The translations under genes were made by a program, and so were the position numbers. 64,000 nucleotides of DNA from Psychrosphaera algicola (GTDB lineage: Bacteria; Pseudomonadota; Gammaproteobacteria; Enterobacterales; Alteromonadaceae), in NCBI RefSeq assembly GCF_028401425.1, contig NZ_JAQOMS010000002.1, positions 248,001-312,000 on the forward strand, written 5' to 3'. Of this stretch, positions 23,101 through 32,572 are shown in pieces. The first letter of the stretch is position 1. Each line of letters opens with the position of its first letter. The notes beneath the pieces were generated by a model that made no database searches, was not told where the DNA came from, and saw only the letters and a program-made list of their open reading frames with translations.

Positions 23101-23383
23101 TTCTAAAACAATGTCTGACTGACCTGCTTTAGAAACAGAGTTTACTATAGCGAACATTTTTGACCGTACCTATGGCTTCTTCAATCGGCTTACTTACCAA
23201 TTGTTCTACTTCTGCAGGGGCTGCACCTTCATAATCGGTTCGAATTGTTAATGTAGGATAAGATAATTCTGGCAGTAAATTTATTGCTAACCGATTTAAA
23301 GACACAATACCGAACAACATTACTGCAAAGACAAACATCCATATTGTGACCGGACGTTTTATGGCAACATCGACTATTTTCAT
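20108..23383 (-). CDS. RND efflux pump subunit (first of tandem pair)
   Basis: AcrB-type pump of about 1092 residues, starting MKIVDVAIKRPVTIWMFVFA. Porter and membrane motifs include YEGAAPAEVEQLVSKPIEEA, GLLVDSAIVVLENIARYKEQ and GIVVNNAIVLIDRINQLREL. Frame breaks: A-run near 23160, in-frame TAG at 21821-21823 (CTAGG for CCAGG; Trp expected in WYLTWPIKK), T-run near 21527, CCTATGG for CCTGG at 21373-21379, and A-runs near 21333 and 21097. It follows the fusion protein gene by 10 bases. It differs clearly from the second pump in sequence, so the pair could form a heteromeric transporter of MdtBC type. Confidence 0.88.
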
Positions 23384-23393
23384 TTTATTGCCC

Positions 23394-24477
23394 TTAAATA
23401 TTATTAATTACGTTAACGTCAGCTTGGTCTTTTAGATTATTGTGACCTGCTGTGATCAAAAACGCGTTGTCGTCTAGGCCAGATAAAATTTCAACAAAGC
23501 CATTTTCCCGATAACCAATAACCACTTCTGTCTTAATAGCTTTATTTTCACTCACAATATAAGCAATCGATTGATTGTCCATCGTCAAAATACTGTTTGA
23601 AGGTGCGAGTAATGCATTGCGATGAACGCCATATTCGAGTTTAACTTCAGCGAACATTCCTGAATTTAAGAGTAATTTTTGATTGTCCATAGTGATTACT
23701 ACCTTAAATGTGCCGCTTTTTGCATCAATTACAGGACTAATTCTTTCTACCTTAGCAACAAATTGTTGGTTATTTACTGCGGGAACAGACAAATTAACAT
23801 TTTGGCCCTTCTTAACATTAGAAAATTGACCTTCTGGTAAATGTAAAACGCCCTGAAGTTCACGTTGAGATACGATATGGAATAAGTTTTCATGCTGATA
23901 TTGTTGGACTAGATTTCCTTTTTAACGTAGCGAGCCGATATAAAACCAGAAATTGGCGCAACTACGTTAGCTTCTGCCACATCTAACTCAGCGATACTTG
24001 TTGCGGCTTCAAGCGATTTGTATTGCCATTGCAGTTTTTCGAGTTGATCTGCAGAAACCAAACCTTTGTTTTTAGTTGAATTGAGTCGGTCATATTCGCT
24101 TTTAACTTGTTTAAGCTCCGCTCTACGTTGGTCTAATACTAATTGGTAACGTGTTGCATCTATAGTGGCGAGTACTTGTCCTTGTTCGACATAGTCACCT
24201 TCTTCTACTAGGACCTGCTCAATAAGACCCTGTACCTTAGCGATTACATCAGCTTCATTGATGGATTCTAGGATGGCGTTGGCTGCATAATAATTTGCGA
24301 TTTGGCCCCGAGTAATCTTAGTTGCTTCAACAGGGACTTTAACAATTTCTTTTTTTCTTCTTCTTCTTTATCCATTGACGCTGTCGCTTCACCACATCCG
24401 CTAATCGCGAATACGCTCGAAAAAGCAAATAAAATAGCGATGAGAGGGGAATGATTTGTTGTTTTTAAGTTTTTCAT
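23394..24477 (-). CDS. RND membrane fusion protein (HlyD/AcrA family)
   Basis: Periplasmic adaptor lipoprotein of about 361 residues. The N-terminus MKNLKTTNHSPLIAILFAF ends in a lipobox (ISGC), then come the lipoyl-like half NAILESINEADVIAKVQG and VEEGDYVEQGQVLATID, a coiled-coil hairpin, the second half ANVVAPISGFISARYVK and the beta-barrel. A-run and G-run deletions near 24350 and 23930 split it. First gene of the pump operon. No outer-membrane TolC-type gene lies in the window. Confidence 0.85.
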
Positions 24478-24670
24478 TTTTTGGCAAATCCATAATCTAA
24501 GGTTTGACTGGTATTGCACATAGCGCACCAATAATATTTGTTATATTTATCAACAACTTAGAACAGTATTGTGTTTTAGGTTTGGCGTATAGATAAATAA
24601 TTTAACGAATATCGTTAAATGTTAGTCGAATTAACCAATATAGATGGATTTTTGTTAAATCATAGGCAAA

Positions 24671-24696
24671 AAAATAGCAGCCTAAGCTGCTATTTT
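24671..24696. terminator. Terminator of gltA
   Basis: Stem AAAATAGCAGC / GCTGCTATTTT with a 4-base loop just past the corrected gltA stop. Confidence 0.8.
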
Positions 24697-24714
24697 CTAA
24701 TAGGTACGTAATAA

Positions 24715-25999
24715 TTAACGTTTATCTGCTGTAACGTAATCACGTTGAGGCGCACCAGTATATAACTGACGAGGACGACCAATTTTTGTCCTTCTTCACC
24801 TAACATTTCGTCCCAGTGGCTGATCCAGCCAATAGTACGAGACATAGCGAAGATTACAGTGAACATGCTAGTAGGAATTCCCATTGCTTTTAAGATAATG
24901 CCTGAGTAGAAATCAACATTTGGGTATAATTTCTTCTCAACAAAATACGGGTCTTCTAATGCAATGCGTTCAAGTTCCATTGCAACATCCAATAATGGAT
25001 CTTCGATGTGTAATGCCTTAAGAACATCGTGACATGTTTGACGCATAACTTTGGCGCGAGGGTCAAAGTTTTTGTAAACACGGTGACCAAAGCCCATAAG
25101 ACGGAACGGATCCGCTTTATCTTTTGCTTTTGCTACGAATTCAGGAATACGATCTACAGAGCCAATTTTTTCTAGCATAGTTAAACATGCTTCATTTGCT
25201 CCACCATGTGCAGGTCCCCAAAGTGACGCAATACCAGCTGCGATACATGCGTAGGGATTCGCACCTGAAGAACCAGCAAGTCTTACAGTTGAAGTAGATG
25301 CGTTTTGTTCGTGGTCAGCATGAAGCATGAATATCTTATCCATTGCGTCCGCCAAAACAGGATTAACTACATAATCTTCAGCTGGTACTGAGAACATCAT
25401 ATTTAGGAAGTTTTCAGAGTAAGAAAGGTCGTTGCGAGGGTAAACAAAAGGTTGACCGATACTATATTTATAAGCCATTGCAGCGATAGTAGGTAACTTA
25501 GCGACTAAACGATAAGCGCTACGTTTGCGTTGCTCTGGATCAGTAATATCAAGGTCGTCATGGTAGAAACTAGACATAGCACCAACAACACCACATAGCA
25601 TCGCCATTGGGTGTGCTTCAATTACAAATCCTTGGAAGAATGTTGCAATTTTTTCATGTACCAATGTGTGGTTTGTAATGGTGTTTTCAAACGCAGCCAG
25701 TTCTTCTGCAGAAGGTAATTCACCGTGCAATAACAGAAAACATAATTCTAAATAGTTAGAGTTTTCAGCTAGTTGTTCGATTGGATAACCTCTATGCAAC
25801 AGAATTCCTTTACCACCATCAATGAAAGTGATTTTAGACTGGCATGATGCGGTAGCCAAAAAGCCTGGGTCGTAGGTGAAAACCCCTTAGAACCCAAAGT
25901 TCTTACGTCAATGACATCGTTACCTGCAGTACCAGACATAATAGGAAGTTCGAAAGCTTCTTGTCCAGTGACTTGAACTGTGGCCTTTTTATCCGCCAT
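24715..25999 (-). CDS. gltA: Citrate synthase
   Basis: Type II citrate synthase of about 428 residues, condensing acetyl-CoA and oxaloacetate. Seen: LLHRGYPIEQLA, the catalytic-region HADHEQNASTSTVRLAGSS, LWGPAHGGANEA, MGFGHRVYKNFDPRA and DVDFYSGI-like NVDFYSG. The T-run near 25885 and the A-run near 24795 are each one short; restoring them gives the family's N-terminal FFTYDPGF and C-terminal IGRPRQLYTGAPQRDYV. The length equals that of the E. coli enzyme. It is divergent from sdhC. Confidence 0.95.
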
Positions 26000-26409
26000 T
26001 CATGTTCTCCTCATAATTGTCGTTTTTTAATTGTGCGACGTTTCTTAACTTGCACATTCAAAAATTAGTATTTTTGTAAGACAAGTAAAGTCGGTCATTT
26101 TTAAAAGTGCAACATTGTAACTACAAAATAGAGTAAAAAGTCAATTTAATTGCACTTATGACTAATAATTATTCAATATTAGCTAATAATTGTTCAATCG
26201 TTTGGATTAAAGCGCTTAATTTTAAACAGAAATTGATAAATCGAGAATCGATATATATACTCCACTTGGCTGCACACGTATGCAGTCTGTAATTTCTACC
26301 AAATTTTAATAGTTGTAAATATTAAACTTTAGTCGTATTGCAAAAACACAAGTGTACTGGTTTAGTACGCACACACAAAAATAAAAACAGCTCGGATAGG
26401 CATGTAACC
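26000..26409. promoter_or_regulatory. Divergent gltA / sdhC control region
   Basis: About 410 bases of AT-rich DNA between divergent TCA genes. An inverted pair GTGCAA (26107-26112) and TTGCAC (26150-26155) lies on the gltA side. On the sdhC side, 26322-26342 is nearly identical to a block ahead of sucC, and GTACT/AGTAC arms occur at 26355-26368. No gene seen. Confidence 0.5.
26322..26342 (+). promoter_or_regulatory. Conserved element upstream of sdhC
   Basis: Contains ACTTTAGTCGTATTGCA. It matches the element ahead of sucC at 19 of 21 positions. Its right end (TTGCAA) could serve as a -35 box with TTTAGT 17 bases on. Confidence 0.45.
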
Positions 26410-26784
26410 GTGAAAAAACAAAGACCTGTAAATCTAGATCTGACAACCATTTCAATGCCAGCGTCGGCTAAAGCATCCATATTGCATCGTGTCACAGGTG
26501 TCGCATTATTTTTTGCGCTCATTTTTGTGATTGTAGTATGGGCGATATCCTTACAATCAGCTCAAGGATTTGAAACAGCTCAAGAATTAATTAATGGTGT
26601 GATAGGCAAAATCATCACTATTGGTACTCTTGCTGTTCTTTCCTATCATGTTATCGGTGGCATTCGTCATTTGATAATGGATATGGGCTATTGGGAAGAA
26701 TTGGAATCAGGGAACATAAGCGCCAAGGTGTCAATTGCACTTTGGATTGTAACTGTAGTGTTAGCGGGAGTATGGATATGTTGA
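26410..26784 (+). CDS. sdhC: Succinate dehydrogenase cytochrome b556 subunit
   Basis: Membrane anchor of complex II, 124 residues and three helices. The GTG start at 26410 gives the family start VKKQRPVNLDLTTI; longer readings have no support. The conserved SILHRVTGV motif (quinone/heme region) and the heme-ligand His in LSYHVIGGIRHL are present. It overlaps sdhD by a few bases, and the frame is intact. Confidence 0.92.
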   Translation: MKKQRPVNLDLTTISMPASAKASILHRVTGVALFFALIFVIVVWAISLQSAQGFETAQELINGVIGKIITIGTLAVLSYHVIGGIRHLIMDMGYWEELESGNISAKVSIALWIVTVVLAGVWIC

Positions 26785-27125
26785 TTAATCAAGCATCCTT
26801 AAAGCGTGACGGAATCCAAGATTACGTTTCACTTCGCGCTACGGCGTTATTCATGACAGCGTATGTCATATTTATTTTAGGTTATTTCCTAACAACACCT
26901 ACTGTGACCTATGAAGGTTGGTCAGGTTTATTCTCTAACATTGCGGTTAAAGTATTTACCTTTATCACCTTACTTTGTATTTGGGTTCACACTCGTATAG
27001 GTCTTTGGCAAGTATTAACGGATTACGTTAAAAGCCCAAAAATGCGCTCAATACTAAGCTTTATTCTAAACACGATCGGTTTGGCTTACGTCATAACTGG
27101 TTTATTTGTTTTGTGGGGTGTTTAA
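26778..27125 (+). CDS. sdhD: Succinate dehydrogenase membrane anchor subunit
   Basis: 115-residue hydrophobic anchor of complex II with three helices. Motifs: GIQDYVSLRATALFMTAY and the heme/quinone region CIWVHTRIGLWQVLTDYVK, close to E. coli SdhD. The start at 26778 overlaps the end of sdhC; ATG 26772 is an alternative. The stop directly abuts the sdhA start. Confidence 0.92.
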   Translation: MLINQASLKRDGIQDYVSLRATALFMTAYVIFILGYFLTTPTVTYEGWSGLFSNIAVKVFTFITLLCIWVHTRIGLWQVLTDYVKSPKMRSILSFILNTIGLAYVITGLFVLWGV

Positions 27126-28891
27126 GTGAGTATTAAAGTTCTTGAATTTGATGCCGTCGTAATCGGCGCAGGTGGCGCAGGTATGCGCGCCGCATTGCAA
27201 ATTGCAGAGTCAGGCCAATCATGTGCCTTGATTTCAAAAGTTTTCCCAACTCGTTCGCACACAGTATCTGCTCAAGGTGGTATTACCGTAGCACTAGGTA
27301 ATGCCCATGAAGATCACTGGGAACAGCATATGTACGATACCGTTAAAGGTTCTGATTTTATCGGCGACCAAGACGCGATTGAATACATGTGTAAAGAAGG
27401 GCCAGAGGCAATCTTAGAAATGGAAAATAAAGGTTTACCTTTTTCTCGTTTCGAAGATGGTCGAATTTACCAACGTCCGTTTGGTGGCCAATCTAAAAAC
27501 TTTGGTGGCGAACAAGCTGCTCGTACTGCAGCGGCAGCTGACCGTACTGGCCACGCCTTGTTACATTTGTTGTATCAACAAAATGTTAAAAACAAAACTA
27601 CAGTTTATAGCGAATGGTATGCACTTGATTTAGTTAAAAATGCCGATGGTGCAATTGTCGGTTGTACAGCAATTGACATCGAATCTGGTGATGTTGTTTT
27701 CTTTAAAGCTCGAGCGACTGTTTTAGCAACAGGTGGTGCAGGCCGTATTTATGCTTCTACTACTAACGCGCATATTAATACTGGTGACGGTGTTGGCATG
27801 GCGGTTCGCGCTGGCGTTTCATTGCAAGACATGGAAATGTGGCAATTCCACCCAACAGGCATAGCCGGTGCAGGTGTACTTGTGACAGAAGGTTGTCGTG
27901 GAGAAGGTGGTTACCTTCTTAACAAAGACGGCGAACGTTTCATGGAACGTTATGCACCAAATGCGAAAGACCTAGCGTCTCGAGATGTTGTAGCACGTTC
28001 AATGATGACTGAAATTCGTGAAGGTCGCGGTTGTGACGGTCCTTTAGGTCCTCACCTGAAGTTAAAACTAGACCACTTAGGTCGTGAAACGTTAGAAGCA
28101 CGTTTACCTGGTGTATGTGAATTGTCTAAGACATTTGCTCACGTTCATCCAGCTGACGAACCAATTCCAGTTCTTCCTACTTGTCACTATATGATGGGTG
28201 GTGTTCCAACTAACGTAAACGGTCAAGCGTTAACAAAACTCGACGATGGCTCGTTTGCTGAAGTTGAAGGTTTGTTTGCCGTAGGTGAGATTGCTTGTGT
28301 ATCTGTACACGGCGCAAATCGCTTAGGTGGTAACTCATTGCTTGATTTAGTTGTGTTTGGTCGCGCTGCAGGTCTATATCTAGAAAAATATTTAGGTGAA
28401 GGGCGCGGTGCCACTGAAGTAACTGATGCTGATGTTGAGAAAGCGATGGAACGTTTCAATCGTTGGGAATCGACTTCTCAAGGTGAAGATCCAGTTCAAA
28501 TCAAAAAGATTTACAACGCTGTATGCAACTTAACTTCTCGGTTTTCCGTGAAGGTCAAGCAATGGCGGAAGGTCTGGCAGAATTAAAAGAAATTCGTGAA
28601 CGTTTAAAACATGCGAAATTATCTGATAATTCGAAAGAATTTAATACCCAGCGTATTGAGTGTTTGGAATTAGACAATCTTATGGAAACTGCACTTGCTA
28701 CCGCTGCCGCTGCTAATTTCCGTACAGAAAGCCGTGGTGCCCATAGTCGCGAAGATTTCTTAGACCGTGATGATGTAAATTGGTTATGCCACAGTATTTA
28801 TGACCCAAAAACTCAAGAAATGAGCAAGCGTGAAGTGAACATGAGCCCTGTGCATCGTGAAGCATTTCCGCCTAAAGCTCGTACATACTAA
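27126..28891 (+). CDS. sdhA: Succinate dehydrogenase flavoprotein subunit
   Basis: Catalytic subunit of about 588 residues, the same as E. coli. GTG start. Dinucleotide-binding GAGGAGMRAALQ, the covalent FAD His in RSHTVSAQGG, and the active-site motifs WQFHPTGIAGAG and ANRLGGNSLLDLVVFG are visible. One A is missing in GTAATG near 28526, which splits the frame just before MQLNFSVFREG. The C-terminus KREVNMSPVHREAFPPKART is standard. Confidence 0.95.
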
Positions 28892-28908
28892 TAGGGGAGT
28901 AACGAAAT

Positions 28909-29623
28909 ATGAAAACTTTGAATTTCTCGATTTACCGTTATAACCCTGATGTAGATGATGTTCCATACATGAAAGACTATCAACTTGAAGTTGAAGACGG
29001 TCAAGACATGATGGTACTAGACGCATTAATGTTATTAAAAGAACAAGATCCAACATTGTCATTCCGTCGTTCTTGTCGTGAAGGTGTATGTGGTTCTGAT
29101 GGTCTTAACATGAATGGCACAAATGGCTTAGCGTGTATCACGCCGCTATCTGCACTTGGTACAGGGACGACTATATTACGTCCATTACCTTGGTTTGCCG
29201 GTTGTACGTGACTTAGTTATCGATATGACTCAGTTCTACACGCAATATGAAAAAGTTAAGCCATTCTTAATTAACGACGACAAAATGCCACCGGCTCGCG
29301 AATATATTCAATCTGTTGAAGATCGCGAAAAGCTTGATGGTTTGTACGAATGTATTCTTTGTGCATGTTGTTCTACGTCATGCCCATCGTTCTGGTGGAA
29401 CCCAGACAAGTTTATCGGACCTGCTGGTTTGTTACATGCTTATCGATTCTTAATTGATAGCCGTGACACCGCAACTGATGAGCGACTGGCTGACTTAGAC
29501 GATGCATTTAGTGTGTTCCGTTGCCACGGTATCATGAACTGTGTCAACGTTTGTCCTAAAGGGTTAAACCCGACAAAGGCGATTGGACACATCAAGTCTA
29601 TGTTGTTGCAGAGGTCAGTTTAG
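28909..29623 (+). CDS. sdhB: Succinate dehydrogenase iron-sulfur subunit
   Basis: 238-residue electron-transfer subunit carrying three clusters: 2Fe-2S (CREGVCGSDG...C), 4Fe-4S (CILCACCSTSCP) and 3Fe-4S (CHGIMNCVNVCPKGLNP). An extra T at 29191 (CCTTGG for CCTGG) breaks the frame within RPLPGLPVVRDLV. Removing it gives a normal-length protein. It lies 17 bases after sdhA. Confidence 0.95.
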
Positions 29624-29650
29624 AAAGTGAAAACTGAGGCTGTAATGACC

Positions 29651-29700
29651 TAACAAGAGAAAGAGTCGTTTCATTTATTTGGAAGGGCTCTTTTTATTTT
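29651..29700 (+). terminator. Weak hairpin between sdhB and sucA
   Basis: AAAGAGTC pairs imperfectly with GGCTCTTT about 20 bases on, followed by a T-rich tail. It may reduce read-through into sucA. Confidence 0.35.
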
Positions 29701-29749
29701 TAAACAAGAAAAAGCTAGTCACAAATCGACTAACAAGGATATATATCTA

Positions 29750-32557
29750 ATGCACGAAGGTGTTATGCAATCTTGGCTGAATAGTTCACATTTATCAGCT
29801 AACAGCATGGTATATGTTGAACAGATGTATGAGTTGTATTTAGACGACCCGACTTCTGTTTCTGATGAGTGGCGTGAAATTTTTGATACTCTGCCAAAAG
29901 TAGAGGGGGTTTCCGTTGAAACCAAGCATTCAGAAATTCGCGACTTATTCGCTCAACTTGCCAAAACAAAAGACCGTACTGTCGTATCAGTTGCTGACCA
30001 AGCAGATGAAAAACAAGTTAAAGTGCTTCAGCTCATTAACGCGTTTAGATTCCGTGGTCACCAGAACGCCAACCTTGATCCTTTGGGATTGTGGCAACGT
30101 GAAAAAGTACGTGAATTGAGCTTAGCTCACCACGAACTTGATGACGTTGATAAAACGCGAGAATTTAATCTGGGTTCATTTGCAATCGGCAAAGATAAAA
30201 TGCCGCTTGGTGAATTGTATGAAGCGCTAAAAGACACATATTGTGGTCCGATTGGCGCAGAATACATGCACATTACTGATACAGACGAAAAGCGTTGGAT
30301 CCAACAACGTTTAGAATCAATTCAAAGCAAACCTTCATTTTCTTTAGATGTTAAAAAACGCATCTTAAAAGGTTTAATTGCTGTCGACGGATTAGAAAAG
30401 TACCTAGGTGCTAAGTTCCCAGGCGCGAAACGTTTCTCATTGGAAGGTGGCGATTCACTTGTTCCAATGATCAAAGAAATTATTCATCGTGCCGGCGAGC
30501 AAGGTCAAAAAGAAGTTGTAGTTGGTATGGCCCACCGTGGTCGACTAAACGTCTTAGTTAACGTACTTGGTAAAAAAGCAGGCGAATTATTTGAAGAATT
30601 TGGCGGCAAAGTTGATGAATCACTGGCCGCAGGTGACGTTAAATATCACCAAGGTTTTTCATCAGATTTTGCAACAGCCGGTGGTAATGTCCACTTAGCG
30701 TTAGCGTTTAACCCGTCTCACCTTGAAATTGTAAACCCGGTTGTAATGGGCTCTGTTCGTGCTCGATTAGACCGTCGTGATTGTGAAAATGGTTCTAAAG
30801 CGTTAGCAATTACCGTTCATGGTGATTCTGCAATCGCAGGACAAGGTGTTGTTCAAGAAACATTTAATATGTCCCAAACACGTGCTTATAAAGTAGGTGG
30901 TACGGTACGTATTGTTGTAAATAACCAAGTTGGATTTACAACGTCACTGCAAGAAGACGCACGTTCTACTGAATATTGTACGGACATAGCGAAAATGGTT
31001 CAGGCACCAATATTTCATGTAAATAGTGATGACCCTGAAGCTGTGGCGCTGGTTGCTCAACTTGCCGTTGATTACCGAAATACATTCCGTCGTGATGTTG
31101 TAATCGATCTAGTGTGTTATCGCCGCCATGGGCACAACGAAGCTGATGAGCCAAATGCCACTCAGCCTTTGATGTACCAAAAAATCAAAAAACACCCGGT
31201 TCCAAGAAACCTTTATATCAAACGTTTAGTTGCTGAAGGTTCGATCCAAGAATCAGACGTTACGCAATTGGCTGACGATTATCGTGGAATTTTAGATAAA
31301 GGCGAATGTACAGTTGAAGAATGGCGTCCGATGACAGAACATTCTGTAGATTGGCGACCTTTCCTAAATCACGATTGGGACATTGAATACAATAAAGCGA
31401 TTTCAGTTGAAAAATTGAATGAGCTAGGTGAGAAAATCACTCAGTACCCAGCAGAGCACACATTGCACTCTCGGGTTAAAAAACAATATGACGAGCGTCG
31501 TAAAATGTTAGCGGGTGAAAAACCTCTCGATTGGGGTTTTGCAGAAACATTAGCCTATGCTGCATTATGTGATGATGGTCACGATATCCGTATTACAGGT
31601 CAAGACTCTGGTCGTGGTACGTTTTTCCACCGTCATGCTGTATTGCATAATCAAGTTGATGCATCTACGTATATCCCACTTCAACATTTACATAAAGAAC
31701 AAGGTAAATTCGAAATATTCGATGCCGTGTTATCTGAAGTCGGTGTACTCGCATTTGAATACGGTTACGCAACTGCTGAACCAGAATCTTTGGTTATATG
31801 GGAAGCACAATTTGGTGACTTTGCCAACGTAGCACAGGTAGTAATTGACCAATTTATAAGCTCTGGTGAACAAAAGTGGGGCCGCCTATGTGGACTTACA
31901 ATGTTATTGCCACACGGTTATGAAGGTCAAGGTCCTGAGCATAGTTCGGCAAGAATGGAACGATTCTTACAATTGTGTGCTGACCACAACATGCAGGTGT
32001 GTGTACCTTCGACTCCGGCTCAAGTATTTAACATGATCCGTCGTCAACAGATACGCCCAATGCGTAGACCACTTATCGTAATGACACCTAAGTCATTGCT
32101 TCGTCATCCTTTAGCCGTTTCAACTATGGAAGAATTGGCCGAAGGTACTTACCACAATGTAATTGATGAGATTGATGAGATTAATCCAGCAAACGTCAAA
32201 CGCGTGGTATTTTGTTCAGGAAAAGTATATTACGACTTATTAGATCAACGTCGTAAAGCTGAACAAGACGATGTTGCCATTGTTCGTGTGGAGCAGTTAT
32301 ATCCGTTCCCACATGCAGAAATGGATGCGGTAGTAGAAAAATATAAACACGTGACAGATTTTGTTTGGTGTCAAGAAGAGCCACAGAACCAAGGCGCTTG
32401 GTACTGTAGCCAACACCATTTCTGGAATTCAATTCCAGCAAAAGCAAACCTAACATATGCCGGTCGTAAAGCATCAGCTTCACCAGCAGTTGGTTATGCC
32501 TCTGTCCATGCTAAAGAACAACAAGCGTTAGTTAATGACGCATTAACGATTAAATAA
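29750..32557 (+). CDS. sucA: 2-oxoglutarate dehydrogenase E1 component
   Basis: Thiamine-diphosphate-dependent decarboxylase of 935 residues, intact. The N-terminal motif VYVEQMYELYLDDPTSVSDE anchors E2 binding, followed by FRFRGHQNANLDPLGL, the diphosphate-binding region GDSAIAGQGVVQETFNM, VCYRRHGHNEADEP, and the C-terminal GHDIRITGQDSGRGTFFHRH and YPFPHAEM. Start ATG 29750 follows an AAGGA site. It lies 15 bases before sucB. Confidence 0.96.
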   Translation: MHEGVMQSWLNSSHLSANSMVYVEQMYELYLDDPTSVSDEWREIFDTLPKVEGVSVETKHSEIRDLFAQLAKTKDRTVVSVADQADEKQVKVLQLINAFRFRGHQNANLDPLGLWQREKVRELSLAHHELDDVDKTREFNLGSFAIGKDKMPLGELYEALKDTYCGPIGAEYMHITDTDEKRWIQQRLESIQSKPSFSLDVKKRILKGLIAVDGLEKYLGAKFPGAKRFSLEGGDSLVPMIKEIIHRAGEQGQKEVVVGMAHRGRLNVLVNVLGKKAGELFEEFGGKVDESLAAGDVKYHQGFSSDFATAGGNVHLALAFNPSHLEIVNPVVMGSVRARLDRRDCENGSKALAITVHGDSAIAGQGVVQETFNMSQTRAYKVGGTVRIVVNNQVGFTTSLQEDARSTEYCTDIAKMVQAPIFHVNSDDPEAVALVAQLAVDYRNTFRRDVVIDLVCYRRHGHNEADEPNATQPLMYQKIKKHPVPRNLYIKRLVAEGSIQESDVTQLADDYRGILDKGECTVEEWRPMTEHSVDWRPFLNHDWDIEYNKAISVEKLNELGEKITQYPAEHTLHSRVKKQYDERRKMLAGEKPLDWGFAETLAYAALCDDGHDIRITGQDSGRGTFFHRHAVLHNQVDASTYIPLQHLHKEQGKFEIFDAVLSEVGVLAFEYGYATAEPESLVIWEAQFGDFANVAQVVIDQFISSGEQKWGRLCGLTMLLPHGYEGQGPEHSSARMERFLQLCADHNMQVCVPSTPAQVFNMIRRQQIRPMRRPLIVMTPKSLLRHPLAVSTMEELAEGTYHNVIDEIDEINPANVKRVVFCSGKVYYDLLDQRRKAEQDDVAIVRVEQLYPFPHAEMDAVVEKYKHVTDFVWCQEEPQNQGAWYCSQHHFWNSIPAKANLTYAGRKASASPAVGYASVHAKEQQALVNDALTIK

Positions 32558-32572
32558 TCTCAAGGATTAATC

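Noticed and set aside
26338..26409. Longer sdhC reading frame starting at 26338
   Set aside because: It begins at TTG and adds residues not found in SdhC; GTG 26410 gives the conserved VKKQRPVNLDL start.
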